Positions 59,967 through 64,000 of a stretch of 64,000 bases of DNA are shown here, piece after piece (position 1 is the stretch's first letter; the number at the start of each line of letters is the position of its first letter). Below the pieces are notes generated by a model. It was not told the origin of the DNA and made no database searches. It saw only the letters and a program-made list of their open reading frames with translations. The DNA comes from Psychrobacter raelei. Lineage in GTDB: Bacteria; Pseudomonadota; Gammaproteobacteria; Pseudomonadales; Moraxellaceae. The stretch spans positions 1,612,001-1,676,000 of the forward strand of contig NZ_CP093310.2 of assembly GCF_022631235.3 (NCBI RefSeq), written 5' to 3'. A program made the translations under genes and the position numbers.

Positions 59967-60043
59967 GGGCTCATAGCTCAGTTGGTTAGAGCAGAGGACT
60001 CATAATCCTTTGGTCGTAGGTTCAAGTCCTACTGGGCCCACCA
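59967..60043 (+). tRNA. tRNA with CAU anticodon (Met, or more likely Ile2)
   Basis: 77 nt with encoded CCA. Acceptor GGGCTCA pairs with TGGGCCC, the D arm reads AGCTCAGTTGGTTAGAGC, anticodon loop CTCATAA, T arm GTAGGTTCAAGTCCTAC. Anticodon CAU. C4:G69 with pyrimidine-5:G68 and C6:G67, plus the variable-to-T stretch TTGGTCG, resemble the lysidine-modified Ile2 tRNA of enterobacteria rather than elongator Met. It is the likely integration site of the island to the right. Confidence 0.95.
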
Positions 60044-60054
60044 TATTTTGATTC

Positions 60055-60088
60055 AAGGCTTACCGTCATATTCGGTAAGCCTTTTTTT
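60055..60088 (+). terminator. Intrinsic terminator after the tRNA
   Basis: AAGGCTTACCG / CGGTAAGCCTT stem, T7 run. Confidence 0.9.
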
Positions 60089-60142
60089 ATGGGCGTTTGA
60101 TGGGTTTAGTGAATACATAGGGGTATGGTGAACAATATAGAA

Positions 60143-60193
60143 TGTTGGTATATTTGTTGGTATAAAGATTAACAGAACAGGAATATACCAACA
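60143..60193. repeat. Three copies of a 10-bp motif upstream of the integrase
   Basis: TGTTGGTATA at 60143-60152 and 60155-60164, and its exact reverse complement at 60184-60193, which abuts the integrase ATG. Spacing of the direct copies is 12 bp. Fits operator sites for the integrase or excisionase/arm-type binding sites; role inferred. Confidence 0.7.
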
Positions 60194-61429
60194 ATGGCAC
60201 TAACTCATACATTTATAAATAAACTAACCCCAAGCGATAAATGCACACCTAACAGACCTGATAAATATAGCGATGGCGATGGCCTTCAACTTTGGGTAAG
60301 ACATACAGGTAATAAAGTTTGGGTGAGTGCTTATCGCTGGCAAGGTAAACAACAGACACTCACATTGAATAAGTATCCTGCATTTTCATTACAAGAGGCT
60401 AGAAAGCGTAATCTAGAAATAAAACAATTGGTTGCTGATGGAATAAACCCCAAAGAAAAAAAGAAAGAGCAACAAGCCAGCCAAGATGGTTCAAGGTTAT
60501 TCGATACGATAGCACAGGCATGGTATGCAGAGCGTAAAACATATCTAGCACCTAGCACTTATAGCCGTAACTATTCTGCTTATATGCGTGATGTTAAACC
60601 TGCTATTGGTAATAAAATAATTGATGATATCACTCCCCCTGACATTATCGCTATTGGTAAAGCAATTGAGGCTAGAGGTGCGAATGAAATGGCAAGACGA
60701 ATAATGGCAGAAGTAGGCCAAATCTTTAAACATGCTATCAGGAATGGTTTAGCTACCTACAACCCAGCCTCTGATCTATCAGCTACTATTAAGCCCCACA
60801 AAACAAAAAATCACAGTCGTATTACGTCAAAAGAACTGCCACAGCTTTTGACAGATATTGATAGTTATACAGGGCATATGACTGTCAAGCTAGGCTTATG
60901 GTTTCTATGCTATACATTCGTAAGGACTAACGAGATTCGTTTTATGGAGTGGTCAGAAATTGACTACACTGACAAGGTATGGCGTATTCCAGCCGAAAAG
61001 ATGAAGATGGATAGGCCTCATATAGTACCGCTTGCACCTCAAGTAATGCAGATATTGCATCAAATCAAACAACTAGGCTTTTCTGATAAGTACGTGTTTT
61101 TTAATCCATCAACTCGCAAGCCATACAGCCAAAACGCTTTTATCAATGCCTTATATCAGATGGGCTATAAGTACAAAATGACTGGACATGGCTTTAGAGG
61201 TTTAGCCAGTACTACCTTACATGAGCAAGGCTATATGCATGAGGCTATTGAGTTACAGCTTGCACATGAGCAAGAGAATAAGATTAGTAAGGCATACAAT
61301 GGTGCTCAACACCTGCCCTACCGCACTCAAATGATGCATGAGTGGGCCAACTATGTTGATGATGCTTTTGCTGGCAAGACTGACAACTTAATCATTATGC
61401 CAAAAGCTCAAAAAGTACAGAACGGCTAA
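60194..61429 (+). CDS. Tyrosine-recombinase integrase, P4-like
   Basis: 411 residues. N-terminal arm-binding domain (about 5-90) typical of the DUF4102 group: RPDKYSDGDGLQLWVRHTG and VWVSAYRWQGKQQTLTLNKYPAFSLQEAR. A core-binding SAM-like domain (about 100-195) and the catalytic domain follow, with Arg244 (FVRTNEIR), His332 and Arg335 (GHGFRGLAST), His358 (LAHEQ) and Tyr368 (AYNGAQ). All catalytic residues are in place. It should integrate and excise the island at the adjacent tRNA. AGGA lies 11 bases upstream of the ATG; the motif copies around the start suggest self-regulation. Confidence 0.95.
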   Translation: MALTHTFINKLTPSDKCTPNRPDKYSDGDGLQLWVRHTGNKVWVSAYRWQGKQQTLTLNKYPAFSLQEARKRNLEIKQLVADGINPKEKKKEQQASQDGSRLFDTIAQAWYAERKTYLAPSTYSRNYSAYMRDVKPAIGNKIIDDITPPDIIAIGKAIEARGANEMARRIMAEVGQIFKHAIRNGLATYNPASDLSATIKPHKTKNHSRITSKELPQLLTDIDSYTGHMTVKLGLWFLCYTFVRTNEIRFMEWSEIDYTDKVWRIPAEKMKMDRPHIVPLAPQVMQILHQIKQLGFSDKYVFFNPSTRKPYSQNAFINALYQMGYKYKMTGHGFRGLASTTLHEQGYMHEAIELQLAHEQENKISKAYNGAQHLPYRTQMMHEWANYVDDAFAGKTDNLIIMPKAQKVQNG

Positions 61430-61490
61430 AAATACAACTAACTAAACCCCATTGCAAGGCTAGGAGTAATTACCCGAACGACTGCCCTTG

Positions 61491-61538
61491 ACACCTTTAA
61501 GCAGTCACCGCCTTGCACCCTTTTAAGTTTAAAGGTGT
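61491..61538. promoter_or_regulatory. Inverted repeat upstream of the 250-residue gene
   Basis: ACACCTTTAA at 61491-61500 is the exact reverse complement of 61529-61538, 28 bp apart, with a near copy (CACCCTTTTAA) between. Ends 14 bp before the ATG at 61553. Operator-like; TTGACA at 61488 overlaps the left arm. Confidence 0.45.
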
Positions 61539-61552
61539 AGTAAAGGTGGTTA

Positions 61553-62305
61553 ATGGCTTTAATTAGTAAGCTTACTAATAAGTTAAATGACTTTATAGAC
61601 TTCAATAGTTTAATGATACATTTGTCTGCTCTTAACAAAGAGCCTTTGTTTGAAGTGGTGACATACTTACTCCACTATGAAATATATAATATAGGATTCT
61701 ACTATATAGATATGGATTTAAAGGTTATTCCCGAAGATTCTCCTGAACTGATTAAGGAATATCTCGAGGACATCCAAAAAGCATTATTTATTACTCACCA
61801 GGAATGGATTTACTATGGACCTGAAAGTTTAAAGGCTTTAGATGAGCAAATGCAAATAACATTGATTTCTAGTATGGGAAATTACAAATACATGCATGCT
61901 TTTTTCAAAATATCTGATTTGCTCGCCTTCTCACCATTAGTAGATGAGAACCTCCTACATTTTGAAAAGAGCAACTATAGTTCTAATTCTCACAACGTTC
62001 AACATACTCTACCCGATCAACAGCTAACAGCCTTAGATAACTTTAATTTCGAGAGAGATAAGTTTATTCGCACTGGTCAAGCTATTGCTAAATACATATG
62101 GTCGATGGATAAAGATAAAAAAATAAGAACTGGGGATATGGTGCAACAAATCAAAAAAATCTTATACGATATTGATCCGAGTAAGCATCGTGAAGATGAA
62201 ACAATTAAGACATGGTTGTCTAGTGTTGCTCCAGATTATGCGAAAAAGAAAGGTAGACCAAATAAAAACTCTCCCAAGGAAATTACCCTAATCATGAAAA
62301 AATAA
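61553..62305 (+). CDS. Island hypothetical protein with GRP-motif tail
   Basis: 250 residues, not recognised with confidence. The ATG follows an AAGGTGG ribosome site. The first 130 residues are helical with a tyrosine- and acid-rich stretch (HYEIYNIGFYYIDMDL). The C-terminal 90 residues (GQAIAKYIWSMDKDKKIRTG, then TIKTWLSSVAPDYAKKKGRP) resemble a small helical domain seen in proteins beside island integrases; the basic KKKGRP is like an AT-hook core. A DNA-binding role is possible but only inferred. AT-rich codon use fits the island. Confidence 0.7.
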   Translation: MALISKLTNKLNDFIDFNSLMIHLSALNKEPLFEVVTYLLHYEIYNIGFYYIDMDLKVIPEDSPELIKEYLEDIQKALFITHQEWIYYGPESLKALDEQMQITLISSMGNYKYMHAFFKISDLLAFSPLVDENLLHFEKSNYSSNSHNVQHTLPDQQLTALDNFNFERDKFIRTGQAIAKYIWSMDKDKKIRTGDMVQQIKKILYDIDPSKHREDETIKTWLSSVAPDYAKKKGRPNKNSPKEITLIMKK

Positions 62306-62330
62306 TTACCCGATACGCTATTTCCCCCGT

Positions 62331-62370
62331 AAATCCCCATTACCACTAGGTATTGGGGATTTTCTATTTT
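62331..62370 (+). terminator. Intrinsic terminator after the 250-residue gene
   Basis: AAATCCCCA / TGGGGATTT stem (62331-62362) followed by a T-rich stretch. Confidence 0.75.
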
Positions 62371-62460
62371 ATGCACCCTAATTATCATTCACTCCATACC
62401 GTAGCACTTAATTCAAAGCCGTTACGGTTCAAATCAACCTGATTTTATGGAGTAAGTGAT

Positions 62461-62766
62461 ATGACTAGTTCTATCAATACTGAAGTAATTAACTTCAATC
62501 AAAACGCTACTAAAGATATTAAGCACGCAGCACCAAGCCAATATGCAAAATACTTACCACCGCAAGGAATGAGCAGAGCTAAAGACATTCTACCTTTCCT
62601 ACCGTTTGGTCGTACTACCTTACATGAATGGAGCAATAATGGCCTATTTCCTGCCAGCATTAAACTATCTCCAACTATGGTGGCTTGGCGTAACTCTGAT
62701 GTATTGGAGTGGCTTGAGAATCAAAAGCCTAGCACCGTCTCAAATGATGATTTAGAGAGGGCTTAA
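62461..62766 (+). CDS. AlpA-like helix-turn-helix regulator / excisionase
   Basis: 101 residues. After a 35-residue polar lead, the MerR/AlpA-type winged helix is seen: GMSRAKDILPFLPFGRTTLH, EWSNNGLFPASIKL, then MVAWRNSDVLEWLENQ. Such proteins act as activators or directionality factors for P4-like integrases. TGGAGTAAGTG lies just before the ATG and carries the ribosome site. The next gene starts two bases after its stop, so the two are coupled. Confidence 0.88.
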   Translation: MTSSINTEVINFNQNATKDIKHAAPSQYAKYLPPQGMSRAKDILPFLPFGRTTLHEWSNNGLFPASIKLSPTMVAWRNSDVLEWLENQKPSTVSNDDLERA

Positions 62767-62767
62767 C

Positions 62768-63040
62768 ATGATACATATAAGCCACAACCAAACTGCTAGA
62801 CAGATGGATATGATTATTGATCATTTTCAGAAAACTAAAGAAGAGCGAATAACAGCAATCAATCAAGATGATTGGTACATGATTTACATAGATGACGAGC
62901 CATTAATAGCTGAGCACGCCGATAGTATTATGCGTTATTGGCAAGCTGAAACAATAGTGGAATTTATCAATGCATTAAATCTTGAAAAACAAGTCAGTAT
63001 TAGACATGTCATTCTTTTTGACTATAACCCTAATTTGTAA
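62768..63040 (+). CDS. Small island protein of unknown function
   Basis: 90 residues, acidic, no membrane segment. Starts one base after the AlpA-like gene stop (TAACATG), so it is translationally linked. Recognisable only as an alpha/beta-looking small protein with WYMIYIDDEPLIAEHADSIM. No motif I can name. Confidence 0.65.
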   Translation: MIHISHNQTARQMDMIIDHFQKTKEERITAINQDDWYMIYIDDEPLIAEHADSIMRYWQAETIVEFINALNLEKQVSIRHVILFDYNPNL

Positions 63041-63141
63041 GAAAGACATAGTAGGTAAAACTCATTAAGAGTTTTCCAAGCTAATCAAACGACATAGTGA
63101 ATAAGCGCCAACCAGTTGAGCTGGTTGGTAAGGAACATTAA

Positions 63142-64000
63142 ATGACTATTGAAATGAATAAATCTTGCACACGTGAAAAAGCCCCTACTAGCGACAGTAA
63201 GGGCTTAATTGCAAAGCTATCAGACTACCAACCAGCGACAGGCGAATCGCTGGCAGATGATGCAGTATTAAACCAACTTTATGACCTAGAATACTTTTTG
63301 GATCAACCAATAGGGCTTAATAGCAAACTACTTTATCTGCATGACAATATTAGCATAACTAACGGTCGTAATATAGGCGAAATAATGCCGACTAAAGATA
63401 TGATAGGGTTAGTATTGATAGATAACCAGGAGCAGCCAGCCAGTCTTGCTTGCTTTAACCCTAACAGAGATAGCAAGCCACTTATTACAGACGTAAGCCA
63501 GCCTTGTGCTTTTGTCATCGGTGACATAAGCCAAGATAGACAGTTATGGGCAGTTGATACTTTAGAAGATGGTATCAATCTATATCACCAGCTAAATGTT
63601 ATTAGCATGCAACCAGCCACCATATTAGTTAATTTAATTACATGGCAATTTGAGCCAATGGTTAAACATTTTGCTGAGGTACAGACCGTTTATCTTAACG
63701 TCACAGTTGATAAAAGACATAAGCTAGATAAGCTGGCTGGCGAAAATGTGAAAGCCATTCTCACCACTTTTGATATGTTGATAGAACTTCAGGCAGGCAA
63801 GCTCTTAGATGAGGTTATGGCCGAGGCTACTGTAATTGACATGCAGGACGAAGGTTGGGATGATCCTGAATCTCTGGCCAATAATCCAAGTGAGCCTACA
63901 CCTTACCCGATTGAAGCTTGGCAAGGATTGCTTAGAAGGGTTATAGAAAAAATTTCTTACCATGCACAGGTTACACCAGCAATGGCAGGACAATGCATAT
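63142..64000 (+). CDS. DUF3987/YfjI-like primase-type protein, N-terminal part, cut by the window edge
   Basis: Open from the ATG at 63142 (AAGGA upstream) to the last base, 286 codons without a stop. Residues about 65-215 look like a degenerate Toprim-type region (AVDTLEDGINLYHQL, then ATILVNLITWQFEPMVKHF). From about 254 the run PYPIEAWQGLLRRVIEKIS and the following helix match the entry of DUF3987 (YfjI-type) domains common in phage satellites and islands. The bulk of the protein is outside the window. Probable role in island replication; assignment moderate. Confidence 0.65.
   Translation, partial: MTIEMNKSCTREKAPTSDSKGLIAKLSDYQPATGESLADDAVLNQLYDLEYFLDQPIGLNSKLLYLHDNISITNGRNIGEIMPTKDMIGLVLIDNQEQPASLACFNPNRDSKPLITDVSQPCAFVIGDISQDRQLWAVDTLEDGINLYHQLNVISMQPATILVNLITWQFEPMVKHFAEVQTVYLNVTVDKRHKLDKLAGENVKAILTTFDMLIELQAGKLLDEVMAEATVIDMQDEGWDDPESLANNPSEPTPYPIEAWQGLLRRVIEKISYHAQVTPAMAGQCI

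Larger units (their letters stand above)
60044..64000. mobile_element. Left end of a tRNA-borne genomic island, continues past the window
   Basis: Directly after the tRNA come an integrase, a hypothetical gene, an AlpA-like regulator, a small gene and a DUF3987-like gene, all on the plus strand. This is the standard front end of P4-like integrative islands. The right end and the second tRNA-derived attachment site are not in view. Confidence 0.8.

Noticed and set aside
63333..63993. Minus-strand frames opposite the DUF3987-like gene
   Set aside because: Antisense to an open, family-like plus-strand frame with a good ribosome site.

Overview
The window looks like a chromosomal stretch from a Psychrobacter-like member of the Moraxellaceae (Gammaproteobacteria). 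This is an inference. It rests on the fused prephenate dehydrogenase/EPSP synthase gene in a pheA-hisC-tyrA/aroA block, moderate GC coding sequence with AT-rich spacers, and the protein styles of dnaE, maeB, selO and the acyl desaturase. Most of the window is ordinary core genome with strong intrinsic terminators between convergent genes.

Layout. 1-9740 (minus strand): an OmpA-type lipoprotein followed by the start of a giant BapA-like adhesin. Its Ig-like repeats (264 bp, 88 residues each) run off the left edge, and in this record they are riddled with small deletions up to about 7300. 10440-15435: an M14 carboxypeptidase and dnaE. 16134-19840: a hydrolase cassette (YcaC-like cysteine hydrolase, XapX protein, YtcJ-like amidohydrolase) behind a near-consensus promoter and a long leader. 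19894-22802: a decayed locus in which two divergent genes, a conserved hypothetical and a LysR regulator, were joined head to head by a deletion that removed both 5' ends. 22937-26906: trmJ, cysE, folK, folB, rarD. 27073-28320: a solo TnpB element of the IS200/IS605 superfamily. 28424-33130: the aromatic amino acid/histidine block. 33477-37789: tal, apt, rubredoxin and two tandem alpha/beta hydrolases. 37914-48428: a DUF4377-like lipoprotein, argJ, xthA, pdxH, glmM, guaB, an MscS-family channel and cysS. 48598-59871: cobalamin adenosyltransferase, a lipoprotein, a glycerophosphodiesterase, a fatty acid desaturase, selO, maeB, a BLUF photoreceptor with a C-terminal membrane helix, and cca.

From 59967 to the right edge lies a CAU-anticodon tRNA followed by a tyrosine integrase, an unknown protein, an AlpA-like regulator, a small unknown protein and the start of a DUF3987-like (YfjI/primase-type) protein. 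This is the left end of a tRNA-borne genomic island, and its cargo lies beyond the window. A 10-bp motif occurs three times immediately upstream of the integrase start and is a good candidate control or arm-type site.

The most notable items are the tRNA-island junction with its repeated motif, the solo TnpB whose RuvC-II position lacks the usual glutamate, the deletion scar at about 22053, the adhesin with calcium-binding-like loops and damaged repeats, and the BLUF protein. No clearly new system can be proven from this window alone.
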